Source of the DNA: Roseisalinus antarcticus
Lineage (GTDB): Bacteria > Pseudomonadota > Alphaproteobacteria > Rhodobacterales > Rhodobacteraceae
Assembly (NCBI RefSeq): GCF_900172355.1
Contig: NZ_FWFZ01000007.1
Coordinates: forward strand, 124,001-188,000
Length of the DNA: 64,000 bases
Reading direction: 5' to 3'
In this document: piece after piece, positions 35,165 through 43,774 of the stretch
How the letters are laid out: each line of letters opens with the position of its first letter
Numbering within the stretch: position 1 is the first letter of the stretch
Position numbers and translations under genes: made by a program
Notes under the pieces: generated by a model
The model's input: only the letters and a program-made list of their open reading frames with translations
What the model was told of the DNA's origin: nothing
Databases searched by the model: none

Positions 35165-35243
35165 TCCTTCTTCTGGTCTCAAATATCCCGGGGGGAGTCT
35201 CCGCAAGGAGACGGGGGGCAGAGCCCCCCTGCCGGCCTCCGGA
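35165..35243 (+). repeat. Tandem double-hairpin intergenic element
   Basis: Right after the cbiX stop, a conserved-looking CAAATATCCCGGGGGGAG leads into two adjacent hairpins: GTCTCC-GCAA-GGAGAC (35197-35212, GNRA tetraloop) and GGGGGGC-AGA-GCCCCCC (35213-35229). I recall similar elements between Rhodobacterales genes. It may punctuate the mRNA between cbiX and cobH. cobH has no obvious ribosome site after it. Confidence 0.6.
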
Positions 35244-35888
35244 ATGAGGCCCTACCTCCGCGACCCCGCGGCGATCTACGCCGAAAGCTTCCGGACCGTC
35301 CGCCGCGAGGCACGGCTCGAGCGATTTCCGCCGGCGATCGAGCCCCTGGTCGTCCGCCTGATCCACGCTTGCGGTATGGTCGAGATCGCCGACCGGCTGG
35401 CGTTCTCCCCCCGCGCGGCCGAGGCCGGGCAGGCGGCGCTCGCGGCGGGGGCGCCCGTGTTGTGCGATTGCGAAATGGTCGGCGCCGGGATCATCCGGCG
35501 CTTTCTGCCTGCCTCAAACGAGATCGTGGTGACGCTCAACGACCCCGCCGTTCCCGCCCTGGCGCAAGAGGTCGGCACCACCCGGTCGGCGGCGGCCGTC
35601 GATCTGTGGCGGGACCGGATCGACGGCGCGGTCGTGGCGATCGGCAACGCGCCGACGGCTCTCTTCCACCTGCTGGAACGCCTGGAGGCCGGATGGCCAC
35701 GGCCGGCGCTGATCCTGGGCTTTCCGGTGGGCTTCGTCGGCGCGGCCGAATCCAAGGCGGAGCTGGCCGGCGATCCGCGCGGCTGCGATTTCGTCGCCCT
35801 GCGGGGCCGGCGCGGCGGGTCGGCCATGGCCTCGGCGGCGGTCAACGCGCTTGCTCAGGGCGCATCGCTTCGCGACCCCGGCGCGTGA
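35244..35888 (+). CDS. cobH: Precorrin-8X methylmutase
   Basis: Moves the C-11 methyl to C-12, turning precorrin-8X into hydrogenobyrinic acid. The 214-residue protein has normal length. LIHACGMVEIADRLAFS contains the catalytic His. PVLCDCEMVGAGI, IGNAPTALFHLLE and ILGFPVGFVGAAESK are family motifs. The start MRPYLRDPAAIYAESF at 35244 fits CobH/CbiC N-termini. The stop overlaps the GTG start of cobL (GTGA). Confidence 0.95.
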   Translation: MRPYLRDPAAIYAESFRTVRREARLERFPPAIEPLVVRLIHACGMVEIADRLAFSPRAAEAGQAALAAGAPVLCDCEMVGAGIIRRFLPASNEIVVTLNDPAVPALAQEVGTTRSAAAVDLWRDRIDGAVVAIGNAPTALFHLLERLEAGWPRPALILGFPVGFVGAAESKAELAGDPRGCDFVALRGRRGGSAMASAAVNALAQGASLRDPGA

Positions 35889-37087
35889 CGGCCCCCTGGC
35901 TGCATATCGTCGGGATCGGCGAAGACGGGCTCGACGGGCTCACGCCCGCGACCCGCGCGGTCGTCGAGGCGGCCGAGGTCATCCTGGGCGGCGACCGCCA
36001 CCACCTGCTGTCCGACCGGATTACCGCCGAGCGCATCGCCTGGCCGTCGCCTTTCGATGCGATGATCGACACGATCCGCAGGCTTTCGGGCCGTCGGGCC
36101 GTGGTCCTGGTCACGGGCGATCCGCTGTGGTTCTCGGTCGGGGCCCGCATAGGCCGTGCCATCGACCCGTCCGAGATCGTCTACCATCCTCAGCTCTCCG
36201 CCTTTCAGCTTGCCGCCGCCCGGATGGGATGGAGCCTGGCGGATGCCGAGACGCTCACCGTGCACGGCCGGCCGGTAGAGCAGATGATCGCCTTCATCCA
36301 GCCCGACGCCCGCCTACTGATCCTGACGACCGGGGCCGACACGCCCGGTCGCATCGCCTCTTTCCTCACGGATCGCGGCTATGGCCAGTCCCGGATGTCG
36401 GTGCTTGCCGCCATGGGGGGCAGCGCCGAGCAGCGATTCGACGGGACCGCCGAGAGCTGGGCCCACGAGGTACCGGCCTTCAACACCCTCGCGGTCGAGT
36501 GCGTCGCCGCGCCCGACGCCGCGCTGATTCCGCGCGTTCCGGGGCTGGACGATGCGCTTTTCCGCTCCGACGGGACGATGACCAAGCAAGAGGTGCGCGC
36601 CGCTACCGTCGCGAAACTGATGCCGATGCGCGGCGCCCTCCTGTGGGACATCGGCACCGGCAGCGGATCTGTGGCGATCGAGTGGATGCGCGCGGCGCGC
36701 TACGCCCGCGCAATCGGGATCGAGCCCCGGGCCGACCGGCGCGCCATGGCGGCGGAAAACGCCCTCGCCCTCGGTGCGCCCCGGCTGGAACTGGTCGAGG
36801 GCGAGGCGCCCGCCGCGCTCGACGGCCTGCCGCCGCCGGATGCCGTCTTCATCGGGGGCGGTCTCAGCGCCGAGGTCTTCGCGGTTTGCTGGCAGGCGCT
36901 GCGGCCGCTCGGGCGGCTTGTCGCCAACGCCGTCACCCTGGAGAGCGAGGCCGATCTGCTGGCGCTGCACAAGGCGCATGGCGGGCAATTGTCCAAGATC
37001 TCGGTCCACCGGGCAGAGCCCGTGGGGCGGCTGACCGGTTGGCGGCCGTTCATGCCGGTAACCCAGTGGAGCCTCGTCAAGCGATGA
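35885..37087 (+). CDS. cobL: Precorrin-6Y C5,15-methyltransferase (decarboxylating)
   Basis: A 400-residue bifunctional enzyme with two SAM methyltransferase halves. The CbiE-like part (about 1-200) has LHIVGIGEDGLDGLT and VLVTGDPLWFSVG. The CbiT-like part (about 225-400) starts near DDALFRSDGTMTKQEVRA and has the Rossmann SAM loop LWDIGTGSGSVAIEW (253-267). It methylates C-5 and C-15 and decarboxylates the ring C acetate. The start is GTG at 35885, coupled to cobH; the stop overlaps the cobI ATG. Confidence 0.95.
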   Translation: MTAPWLHIVGIGEDGLDGLTPATRAVVEAAEVILGGDRHHLLSDRITAERIAWPSPFDAMIDTIRRLSGRRAVVLVTGDPLWFSVGARIGRAIDPSEIVYHPQLSAFQLAAARMGWSLADAETLTVHGRPVEQMIAFIQPDARLLILTTGADTPGRIASFLTDRGYGQSRMSVLAAMGGSAEQRFDGTAESWAHEVPAFNTLAVECVAAPDAALIPRVPGLDDALFRSDGTMTKQEVRAATVAKLMPMRGALLWDIGTGSGSVAIEWMRAARYARAIGIEPRADRRAMAAENALALGAPRLELVEGEAPAALDGLPPPDAVFIGGGLSAEVFAVCWQALRPLGRLVANAVTLESEADLLALHKAHGGQLSKISVHRAEPVGRLTGWRPFMPVTQWSLVKR

Positions 37088-37785
37088 CCGGCACGATGTA
37101 TGGCGTGGGCCTCGGCCCCGGAGCGCCGGACCTTGTCACCTTGCGCAGTGCCCGGCTGATCGGGGCGGCGCAGGTGATCGCCTACCCCACCCTCGCCGGC
37201 GCCCCCAGTTTCGCCCGCTCCATCGTGGCCGACCTGATCCCGCCGGGGGCCACGGAGATCGCCATCGAAATTCCCATGGTCCGCGAGCGCGGCCCCGCGC
37301 AGGCGGCCTATGACGCGGGCGCGGCCCGGATTGCCGAAGAGCTGGCGCAGGGGCGCGACGTGGTCACCCTCTGCGAGGGCGATCCGTTTCTTTATGGGTC
37401 GTTCATGTATCTTCACGCCCGGCTGGCGCCCCGTTTCCGGGTCGAGATCGTGCCGGGCGTAACCTCGATGACCGCCGCCTCCGCCGCCGCGCGACGGCCG
37501 CTTGCGGCGCGCGACGAGGTGTTCACCGTGCTGCCCGCGCCGCTGTCCGACGACGCGCTGACCGCGGGGATCGCCGGGGCGGACAGCGTCGCGATCATGA
37601 AGCTCGGGCGGCACCTGCCGAAGGTCCGCCGGGTTCTCGACGCGCTTGGGCTGACGGACCGGAGCATCTATGTCGAACGCGCGACGCTGGGCTCCGAGAC
37701 CGTCTGCCCCCTGGCCGAGGCGCCGGAAAAGGCGCCGTATTTTTCGATGATCCTGGTTCTGAAAGGCAATGACCCATGGCTGTGA
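37084..37785 (+). CDS. cobI: Precorrin-2 C20-methyltransferase
   Basis: A 233-residue tetrapyrrole methyltransferase that forms precorrin-3A. The N-terminal YGVGLGPGAPDLVTLRSAR is the family signature (VGxGPGDPxLLT-like). VVTLCEGDPFLYGSFMYLH is the second substrate loop, and IVPGVTSMTAASAAARRPL completes the pattern. The ATG overlaps the cobL stop, and its 3' end overlaps cobJ by ten bases, so the whole run is tightly coupled. Confidence 0.95.
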   Translation: MTGTMYGVGLGPGAPDLVTLRSARLIGAAQVIAYPTLAGAPSFARSIVADLIPPGATEIAIEIPMVRERGPAQAAYDAGAARIAEELAQGRDVVTLCEGDPFLYGSFMYLHARLAPRFRVEIVPGVTSMTAASAAARRPLAARDEVFTVLPAPLSDDALTAGIAGADSVAIMKLGRHLPKVRRVLDALGLTDRSIYVERATLGSETVCPLAEAPEKAPYFSMILVLKGNDPWL

Positions 37786-39611
37786 CCCCGGTCGTTCTCG
37801 CCCTGTCCGCCTCCGGCGAGGCCGTGGCCCACAGGATCGCCGCCGCACTGGGGGCGCAGGTCCATGGCCGCGAGGGGCGCGTCCGCCGGGCGGATGCCTG
37901 GTTCGGCAACGCGCTGGATCATGTCCGGGACCTCTTTCTTGCCGGAGTGCCCATAATAGGCGTCTGTGCGAGCGGTATATTGATCCGAGGTGTCGCGCCG
38001 CATCTCGCAGACAAACGCGGCGAGCCCCCCGTTTTGTCGGTGTCGGACGATGGCGGCGTCATCGTGCCGCTGCTGGGCGGACATCGCGGTGCGAACCGGC
38101 TTGCGCGGCAGACGGCGGAGGCGCTGGGTGGTGTGGCCGCGGTCACCACGGCCGGCGACGTGGCGCTGGGCGTGTCGCTCGACGAGCCGCCCGCCGGCTG
38201 GCGCCTGGGCACGCCGGAGCTGGCCAAGCCGGCCATGGCCCGGCTGCTGTCAGGGGCCCCGGCCGAGATCACGGGTGACGCCGCGGAGGCGGCGGGCTGG
38301 CTTGCGGACCTGCCAGGGCGAGGTGCGGCGGGTGGGCAAGAGCCCGTCCGGATCGCCGCGACGGTCGGACCAGCCCCCCAGGACGTGCTGACCTTTCATC
38401 CCGTCCGCTACGCGCTGGGCGTCGGCTGTGCGCGGGATTGCGCGCCCGATGACCTCCATGCCCTCGTGGTGGCCGAGCTCGATGCCGCCGGCGTGGCGCC
38501 CGGGGCGATCGCGGCGGTGCATACGCTGGATCTGAAGGCCGACGAGCCCGCCGTGATCTCTCTGGCGGCGCGGCTGGGGCTGCCGCTGCGGCTGTTCGAT
38601 GCCGCGGACCTCGAGGCCCTGACGCCGCGGCTCGCCAATCCGTCCGAGGTGGTTTTCGCCGAGGTCGGCTGTCACGGCGTGGCCGAGGCCGCGGCCCTGG
38701 CCGGGGCGGGGGAGGACGCGACGTTCGTCCGGCCGAAGGCGAAGACCGCCACGGCGACTTCGGCACTGGCCGTCACGCCCGACCCGGTGACCGAAATGCG
38801 GGGTCGGGCAAGGGGACGGCTGTCCGTGGTCGGCATCGGGCCGGGGCAGGCCGCGTGGCGCACGCCGGAAGTCTCGCGGCTGGTGTCCGAGGCGGAAGAG
38901 CTGGTGGGCTATGGCCTCTACCTAGATCTGCTGGGCCCGTTGGCCGCCGGCAAGGTGCGGGCGGATTTTCCGTTGGGCGGCGAGGAGGACCGTTGCCGTC
39001 ATGCGCTGGAGCGTGCGGGCCAGGGCCGCAACGTGGCGCTGGTCTGTTCGGGCGATGCCGGGATCTATGCCATGGGGGCGCTCGTGTTCGAGTTGATGGA
39101 CCGGGGCGCGGCGGCGGGCGGCGTTTCGGACGCGGCGCGGCGGGCCGAAGTGATCTGTGCGCCGGGGGTCTCGGCCCTGCAGGCCGCGGCGGCCAGGGCC
39201 GGGGCGCCGCTGGGCCATGATTTTTGCGCGATCTCCCTGTCGGACCTGCTGACCCACCGCGAGGACATTCTGCGCCGGGTGCGGGCGGCGGCGGAGGGGG
39301 ATTTCGTGATCGCCTTCTACAATCCGGTCTCGCGGACGCGGCGGACGCTGTTGGCCGAGGCGCGGGAGATCCTTTTGGCGCACAGGCCCGGGGCGACACC
39401 GGTGATGCTGGCAACGAACCTGGGCCGCGCGGGGGAAAGCCTGCGATACCGGCGTCTGGATGCCCTGGAGGTGGACGAGGTGGATATGCTGACCGTGGTA
39501 CTGGTCGGGTCCTCGCAAAGCCGGTTGGCGACGCTCGGGGAGGGGCCGCGGATGTACACGCCGCGCGGCTATGCCCGCAAGATCGACGGGGACTTGTCGG
39601 ATGCGGGGTGA
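37776..39611 (+). CDS. cobJ: CbiG-CobJ fusion: CbiG-like domain plus precorrin-3B C17-methyltransferase
   Basis: A 611-residue fusion. Residues about 1-325 resemble CbiG: GVCASGILIRGVAPHLADKR and VPLLGGHRGANRLAR are N-terminal CbiG motifs. YALGVGCARDCAPDDLHALV then starts the CobE/CbiG C-domain. Residues about 347-611 are the SAM methyltransferase CobJ (LSVVGIGPG at 349-357, CSGDAGIYAMG, FVIAFYNPVSRTRR). CobJ methylates C-17 with ring contraction. The fusion implies that the CbiG/CobE part acts on the same intermediate. CobG/CobZ, needed to make precorrin-3B, is not in the window. Confidence 0.92.
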   Translation: MAVTPVVLALSASGEAVAHRIAAALGAQVHGREGRVRRADAWFGNALDHVRDLFLAGVPIIGVCASGILIRGVAPHLADKRGEPPVLSVSDDGGVIVPLLGGHRGANRLARQTAEALGGVAAVTTAGDVALGVSLDEPPAGWRLGTPELAKPAMARLLSGAPAEITGDAAEAAGWLADLPGRGAAGGQEPVRIAATVGPAPQDVLTFHPVRYALGVGCARDCAPDDLHALVVAELDAAGVAPGAIAAVHTLDLKADEPAVISLAARLGLPLRLFDAADLEALTPRLANPSEVVFAEVGCHGVAEAAALAGAGEDATFVRPKAKTATATSALAVTPDPVTEMRGRARGRLSVVGIGPGQAAWRTPEVSRLVSEAEELVGYGLYLDLLGPLAAGKVRADFPLGGEEDRCRHALERAGQGRNVALVCSGDAGIYAMGALVFELMDRGAAAGGVSDAARRAEVICAPGVSALQAAAARAGAPLGHDFCAISLSDLLTHREDILRRVRAAAEGDFVIAFYNPVSRTRRTLLAEAREILLAHRPGATPVMLATNLGRAGESLRYRRLDALEVDEVDMLTVVLVGSSQSRLATLGEGPRMYTPRGYARKIDGDLSDAG

Positions 39612-39661
39612 CCTTGAGGTGCGGGCTCTGCCCGCGCACGCCGCCTCGGCCCCCATCCTGT

Positions 39662-39685
39662 CCTTCCCCCGTGGCCGGGGGAAGG
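39662..39685. repeat. Perfect 10-bp hairpin between cobJ and cobM
   Basis: CCTTCCCCCG-TGGC-CGGGGGAAGG, a perfect inverted repeat in the 123-base gap. There is no T-run. It may stabilise or attenuate the mRNA between cobJ and cobM. Confidence 0.6.
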
Positions 39686-39734
39686 GAGCCCGTGGCGGGC
39701 CGACCCAGACGAACAGATGGCAGGAGGGCAGAAT

Positions 39735-40511
39735 ATGACCGTATTCTTCATCGGGGCGGGGCCGGGCGACCCTGAGTTGTTGACGCTGAAAGCGGCGCGG
39801 CTGATCGCTTCCTGTCCGGTCTGCCTTTATGCTGGCTCCCTCGTGCCTGCCGAGGTTGTGGCGCAGGCGCCGGAGGGGGCCGTCGTGCGGGACACAGCCT
39901 CGATGACGCTTGACGAGACCCATGCGGAGATCCTGGCGGCGGAGGCGCGGGGGCAGGACGTGGCGCGGGTGCATTCGGGGGATCCGTCGCTCTATGGGGC
40001 CATCGCCGAGCAGATCCGACGGTTGAAGGCGGACGGGATCGGGTATGAGATCGTGCCGGGCGTGCCGGCCTATGCGGCCGCCGCGGCGGCGCTCGGCCAG
40101 GAGCTGACCGTGCCGGAAGTGGCGCAATCCATCGTGCTGACGCGGATGTCGATGAAATCGACCTCCATGCCCGAGGGCGAGCGGTTGGAGGTGTTCGCGC
40201 GGTCCGGCGCCACGCTGGCGATCCACCTCGGGATTCGGGCACTGCGGGAGATCGAGCGCCAGCTTGTCCCGCACTACGGGGCCGCCTGCCCGGTTGCCGT
40301 GGTCTATCGCGTCGGCTGGCCGGATCAGATGATTCTGCGGGGCACGCTCGGCGATATCCGGGAGGCTGTGCGGGCGGCGAAAATCACGCGGACCGCGCTG
40401 ATCCTCGTCGGGCCGGCAATGGCAAGGGAGAACGCCTTTCCAGAATCGGCGCTCTATGATGCAGCAAAGCCGCATGTTTTGCGACCGCGCGCACTCAAGC
40501 CGGAGACGTGA
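39735..40511 (+). CDS. cobM: Precorrin-4 C11-methyltransferase
   Basis: A 258-residue methyltransferase making precorrin-5. FFIGAGPGDPELLTLKAARL is the signature, VARVHSGDPSLYGAIAEQI the second motif, and YEIVPGVPAYAAAAAALG the third. The start at 39735 is decided by a strong AGGAGGG six bases before it, rather than the in-frame ATG at 39717. It is separated from cobJ by a 123-base hairpin-containing gap, unlike the overlapping genes before it, so it may have its own control. Confidence 0.95.
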   Translation: MTVFFIGAGPGDPELLTLKAARLIASCPVCLYAGSLVPAEVVAQAPEGAVVRDTASMTLDETHAEILAAEARGQDVARVHSGDPSLYGAIAEQIRRLKADGIGYEIVPGVPAYAAAAAALGQELTVPEVAQSIVLTRMSMKSTSMPEGERLEVFARSGATLAIHLGIRALREIERQLVPHYGAACPVAVVYRVGWPDQMILRGTLGDIREAVRAAKITRTALILVGPAMARENAFPESALYDAAKPHVLRPRALKPET

Positions 40512-40605
40512 CCCGCGCGCATCGTTGCCGCAGTGCGGCGACGGAAGTTTCTTGCTTTTTCGCCGGGATGACCCAACCTCATCTCGAGTAGGTAGGGATG
40601 GTGTC

Positions 40606-40962
40606 ATGGAGTTTCTCCCACAAAGCGTCCAGGACGGACTTGCCGAGGCTCAGAGGCGGGCGTCCCGCCGCGCGTCGCGCTTGAGGATCGAAGTCGGGGG
40701 CGAACGAATCCGCGTGCTGCGATCCTGGGAAACGGGTTTTGCGGTGGACGCCAGCGCACCGGCCCATCTGCGGGGGGTCGTCGACCTTTATGACGGTCCT
40801 CGGCTGCTGTCGCGTTGCCTGATCATCACCTCCCGCGAATCGGACGGCGAGCGTGTGTATGAATTCAAGCGCAGCACCGCGGCGGCCGACAAGCCGCCGC
40901 TGGATTTCGAGACGCCGGAGACCGCACCCTCCGGTCTGCTGGCCGGGCCCGAGGCTTACTGA
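40606..40962 (+). CDS. Conserved hypothetical protein of 118 residues
   Basis: Unrecognised small soluble protein. The basic N-terminal stretch EAQRRASRRASRLRIEVGG is followed by a beta-rich part (RIRVLRSWETGFAVDA, GVVDLYDGPRLLSRCLIITS). It ends in a Pro-rich tail. A PilZ-like fold is conceivable from the R-x-x-x-R start and beta content, but the motif is not clear. It follows cobM by 94 bases and overlaps the convergent PatB gene by seven bases. Confidence 0.65.
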   Translation: MEFLPQSVQDGLAEAQRRASRRASRLRIEVGGERIRVLRSWETGFAVDASAPAHLRGVVDLYDGPRLLSRCLIITSRESDGERVYEFKRSTAAADKPPLDFETPETAPSGLLAGPEAY

Positions 40963-42131
40963 ACGTCCGAGAACGCTTCCTGGATACGGGCCGCAGCCTC
41001 GGCGACTCGGCTGCGCTGGGTTCCGATGTTGAACCGCATTGCGCAGTCTCCGCCCGTTCCAAAATCCGGTCCGGGGGAGCCGCCGATGCGGGCGTCTTCG
41101 ACCAGCCGCCGCCGGATCTCTTCGAAGTTCATGCCAAGCGGCGTGAAGTCGACCCATGCGAGGTAGGTCCCCTGCATCGGTGTCGCGCGAAGGCCGGGGA
41201 TCCGGGCGATCTCCTCCCGGAACAGGGCCGCGTTGCCCGCGAGATAGGGGGTGAGGCTGTCGACCCACTCCGCACCGCCCGGGCCGTAGGCAGCCTGTGT
41301 GAGGAAGGCCCCGAAAATATTCGGCTGGATGTCGAGCATGGCGACGGTCCTGCGCAGGGTCTCGCGCAGCCGCGGGTCGGGGACGGTCACGGTGCCGACC
41401 CGCGTGCCGGCGATGTTGAACGTCTTGGAGGCCGAGGTGAGCATGACGATCCGGTCCGCATGTTCCGGCGCGGCAACCATCATCGGCAGATGTTCGGAGC
41501 CAGGAAAGACGAGATCCTGATGCACCTCGTCCGACATCAGTACCAGATCATGGCGGGCGCAGAATTCGGCCAGGCGACGCTGCTCTTCCAGGGTCCAGAG
41601 ACGTCCGGCGGGATTGTGTGGCGACGACAGAAGCATGACCTTCTCGCGACCCGTCATTCCGGCCTCGAGCGCGTCGAAGTCGATCTGGAATTGTCCATCC
41701 GAGTCGAGGATCAAGGGGGATTCATGCACTTCCCTGCGTGCGTTTTTGACTTTCTTGGCGAATTCCAGGTAAACGGGTGTGAAAATGATGATTCCATCGC
41801 CCGGCTCGGTGAAGGCCTGCAGGCAGGTGGCGATGCCGTTGCCAAGACCGCCGACAAAAAGCGCGTGGTCCGGGTCCATGGCCCAGCCGTGCCGGGTCCG
41901 CATCCAGTCGGCGATGGTCCCTGCCACGGCGTCGAGACCGTCGAAATAGCCGAGTATCGCCGTGTCCCGCAGGCGCGTCACCGCGTCGAGGATATGGGGC
42001 GAGGTGTCGAAATCCATGTCGGCGACCCACATCGGCAGGGCGTCTTCCCCCGTGAGGCCGAGGGCTTTGCCGGCCGCGGACCATTTCGCGGAATGGGTGC
42101 CGCGGCGCACGGTCAGTCGGTCGAAATCCAT
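40956..42131 (-). CDS. MalY/PatB-type PLP-dependent C-S lyase
   Basis: A 391-residue aminotransferase class I-fold protein of the PatB/MalY group, cleaving cystathionine or other cysteine-S-conjugates to pyruvate, ammonia and a thiol. MWVADMDFDTSP near the N-terminus is the group signature. LLSSPHNPAGRLWTLEE, LMSDEVHQDLVF and the PLP Lys in LTSASKTFNIAG are the cofactor motifs. GGAGG decides the start at 42131. It could take part in methionine synthesis or sulfur scavenging; the substrate is not set by sequence. Confidence 0.9.
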   Translation of the reverse strand: MDFDRLTVRRGTHSAKWSAAGKALGLTGEDALPMWVADMDFDTSPHILDAVTRLRDTAILGYFDGLDAVAGTIADWMRTRHGWAMDPDHALFVGGLGNGIATCLQAFTEPGDGIIIFTPVYLEFAKKVKNARREVHESPLILDSDGQFQIDFDALEAGMTGREKVMLLSSPHNPAGRLWTLEEQRRLAEFCARHDLVLMSDEVHQDLVFPGSEHLPMMVAAPEHADRIVMLTSASKTFNIAGTRVGTVTVPDPRLRETLRRTVAMLDIQPNIFGAFLTQAAYGPGGAEWVDSLTPYLAGNAALFREEIARIPGLRATPMQGTYLAWVDFTPLGMNFEEIRRRLVEDARIGGSPGPDFGTGGDCAMRFNIGTQRSRVAEAAARIQEAFSDVQ

Positions 42132-42223
42132 GGTGCCTCCGGATCGTGCCATCGCGCGGCAAGCTAGCCACGACGCCGGTGAGCGCAAGGGGGCGAGTTG
42201 CGCGGGCGGGCGGCTTGTCCTAG

Positions 42224-42754
42224 ATGATCGAAATGGCATTGCGTTCGATCCTCATTCACCCCGATCCGCGGCTCAAGACCGCGGCCGACCCCGTCGCCTC
42301 GGTGACGGACGATGTCCGCCGGCTGGCCGATGACATGCTGGAGACGATGTACGACGCGCCCGGCATCGGCCTGGCCGCGCCGCAGGTCGGGATCCTCAAG
42401 CAGATGCTGGTCATGGATTGCGTGAAGGACGATGCCGAGCCACCGCGGCCCATGGTGCTGATGAACCCCGAGGTGACCTGGGCCTCGGACGAGACGAATG
42501 TCTACGAGGAGGGCTGCCTGTCGATCCCCGAGCAATTCGCGGACGTGGAGCGGCCCGCATCTGTCGAGGTGCGGTGGATGGATCTTGACGGGGCCAGCCG
42601 GACCGAGCGTTTCGATGGCCTCTGGGCGACATGCGTCCAGCACGAGATCGACCACCTGCGTGGCAAGCTCTTCATCGACTATCTCAAGCCGCTGAAGCGG
42701 CAGATGATCACCCGCAAGATGGTCAAGCTGAAGCGCGAGAAGGCGAGGGCCTGA
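42224..42754 (+). CDS. def: Peptide deformylase (first of three)
   Basis: Removes the N-formyl group from nascent proteins. The 176-residue metalloenzyme has all three motifs: GIGLAAPQ (48-55), EEGCLSIP with metal ligand Cys98, and QHEIDHL with His140, Glu141 and His144. The C-terminal basic extension KRQMITRKMVKLKREKARA is typical for the primary housekeeping enzyme that docks on the ribosome. The start may be 42224 or 42233. It is first in the def-def-def-fmt cluster. Confidence 0.95.
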   Translation: MIEMALRSILIHPDPRLKTAADPVASVTDDVRRLADDMLETMYDAPGIGLAAPQVGILKQMLVMDCVKDDAEPPRPMVLMNPEVTWASDETNVYEEGCLSIPEQFADVERPASVEVRWMDLDGASRTERFDGLWATCVQHEIDHLRGKLFIDYLKPLKRQMITRKMVKLKREKARA

Positions 42755-43246
42755 ATGGCCCTCCTCAAGATCCTGCACTGGCCCGATCCGCGCCTGTCCC
42801 GGGTTTGCGACGACATCAGGGATGTGGCCGGTGTGCGGGGTCTGGCGGCGGATATGCTGGAGACGATGTACGATGCGCCCGGGCGCGGGCTTGCCGCGCC
42901 GCAGGTTGGCGCGATGGTGCGGCTTTTCGTCATGGATGTGACCTGGAAAGAGGCGAAGCCCGCGCCGCGGGTGATGATCAATCCGACTGTGTTGTCGTCG
43001 GACGGGGTGCGGGTTGTCGCCGAGGAAGGCTGCCTGTCGATCCCGGGGGTGCTCGCCCCGGTCGAGCGGCCGGAAGCGGTGAGGATGCGGTGGACCGACC
43101 TGGACGGCCGCGCTTGCGACGAGGTGCTGGAGGGGGCGGCGGCGCGCTGTGCCCAACATGAGCTCGACCACCTGGACGGGATCGTCACGCTGGATCGTCT
43201 GTCGCCGGAGGCGCGGGCCGCGGCAATCGGGGATCTCGCCCGGTGA
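42755..43246 (+). CDS. def: Peptide deformylase (second of three)
   Basis: A 163-residue paralogue with intact motifs: GRGLAAPQ (43-50), EEGCLSIPG with Cys93, and QHELDHL with His135, Glu136 and His139. It lacks the basic C-terminal extension of the first copy. It starts directly after the upstream stop codon and its own stop overlaps the third copy (GTGA). It is likely active but possibly on other substrates. Confidence 0.93.
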   Translation: MALLKILHWPDPRLSRVCDDIRDVAGVRGLAADMLETMYDAPGRGLAAPQVGAMVRLFVMDVTWKEAKPAPRVMINPTVLSSDGVRVVAEEGCLSIPGVLAPVERPEAVRMRWTDLDGRACDEVLEGAAARCAQHELDHLDGIVTLDRLSPEARAAAIGDLAR

Positions 43247-43737
43247 GCCGTCCGTTCGTCATTTGGCCGCACAAGGCGCTGCGCACGCCCGCCGCGCCGG
43301 TGCCGGAGGTGACCGAAGAGGTTCGATCCGTCTGGGACGAGATGGTCGCGGCGATGGAGGCGATGCCGGGCTACGGGCTGGCGGCGCCGCAGCTGGGGAT
43401 CGGGTTGCGCCTGGCCGTTGTGGATGCCAGCCGGGAGAGGGGCCGCGTCGTACGGCTGGCCAATCCGCGCGTTCTGCATGCGAGCGTCGAGTTGCGGGAA
43501 CATGAGGAGGCCTCGCCCAATCTTCCCGGCGTCTCGGCGGTGGTCACGCGGCCGAGGGACGTGACCGTTGAGTTCCTGAACGCGGAGGGGCAGCCCGAGG
43601 AACGGGATTTCGTCGGTCTCTGGGCCACGAGCGTGCAGCACCAGATCGATCACCTGGACGGGCGGATGTATTTCGACAGGGTCAGCCGGACGAAACGGGA
43701 TATGCTGTTGAAACGGGCGCGAAAGATTGGCCACTAG
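43243..43737 (+). CDS. Degenerate peptide deformylase paralogue (third of three)
   Basis: A 164-residue deformylase fold with GYGLAAPQ kept. The metal-site motif reads EEASPNLPG (residues 88-96) instead of EGCLSxP, so the Cys ligand is lost, and the helix motif reads QHQIDHL (132-138), with the catalytic Glu changed to Gln134. The two His remain. Catalysis is therefore very unlikely. The frame is intact and tightly coupled (GTGA), which suggests a retained non-catalytic role such as binding formyl-Met peptides or the ribosome. Confidence 0.88.
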   Translation: MSRPFVIWPHKALRTPAAPVPEVTEEVRSVWDEMVAAMEAMPGYGLAAPQLGIGLRLAVVDASRERGRVVRLANPRVLHASVELREHEEASPNLPGVSAVVTRPRDVTVEFLNAEGQPEERDFVGLWATSVQHQIDHLDGRMYFDRVSRTKRDMLLKRARKIGH

Positions 43738-43740
43738 GGG

Positions 43741-43764
43741 CCAGAATATTCGCGAATATTCTGG
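43741..43764. repeat. Perfect 24-bp palindrome, copy 2, in the fmt leader
   Basis: Arms CCAGA and TCTGG flank ATATTCGCGAATAT. It differs from copy 1 by one symmetric base pair. It begins four bases after the third deformylase stop; the fmt ribosome site GGGGAGAG starts at its last two bases. Confidence 0.85.
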
Positions 43765-43774
43765 GGAGAGTTTC

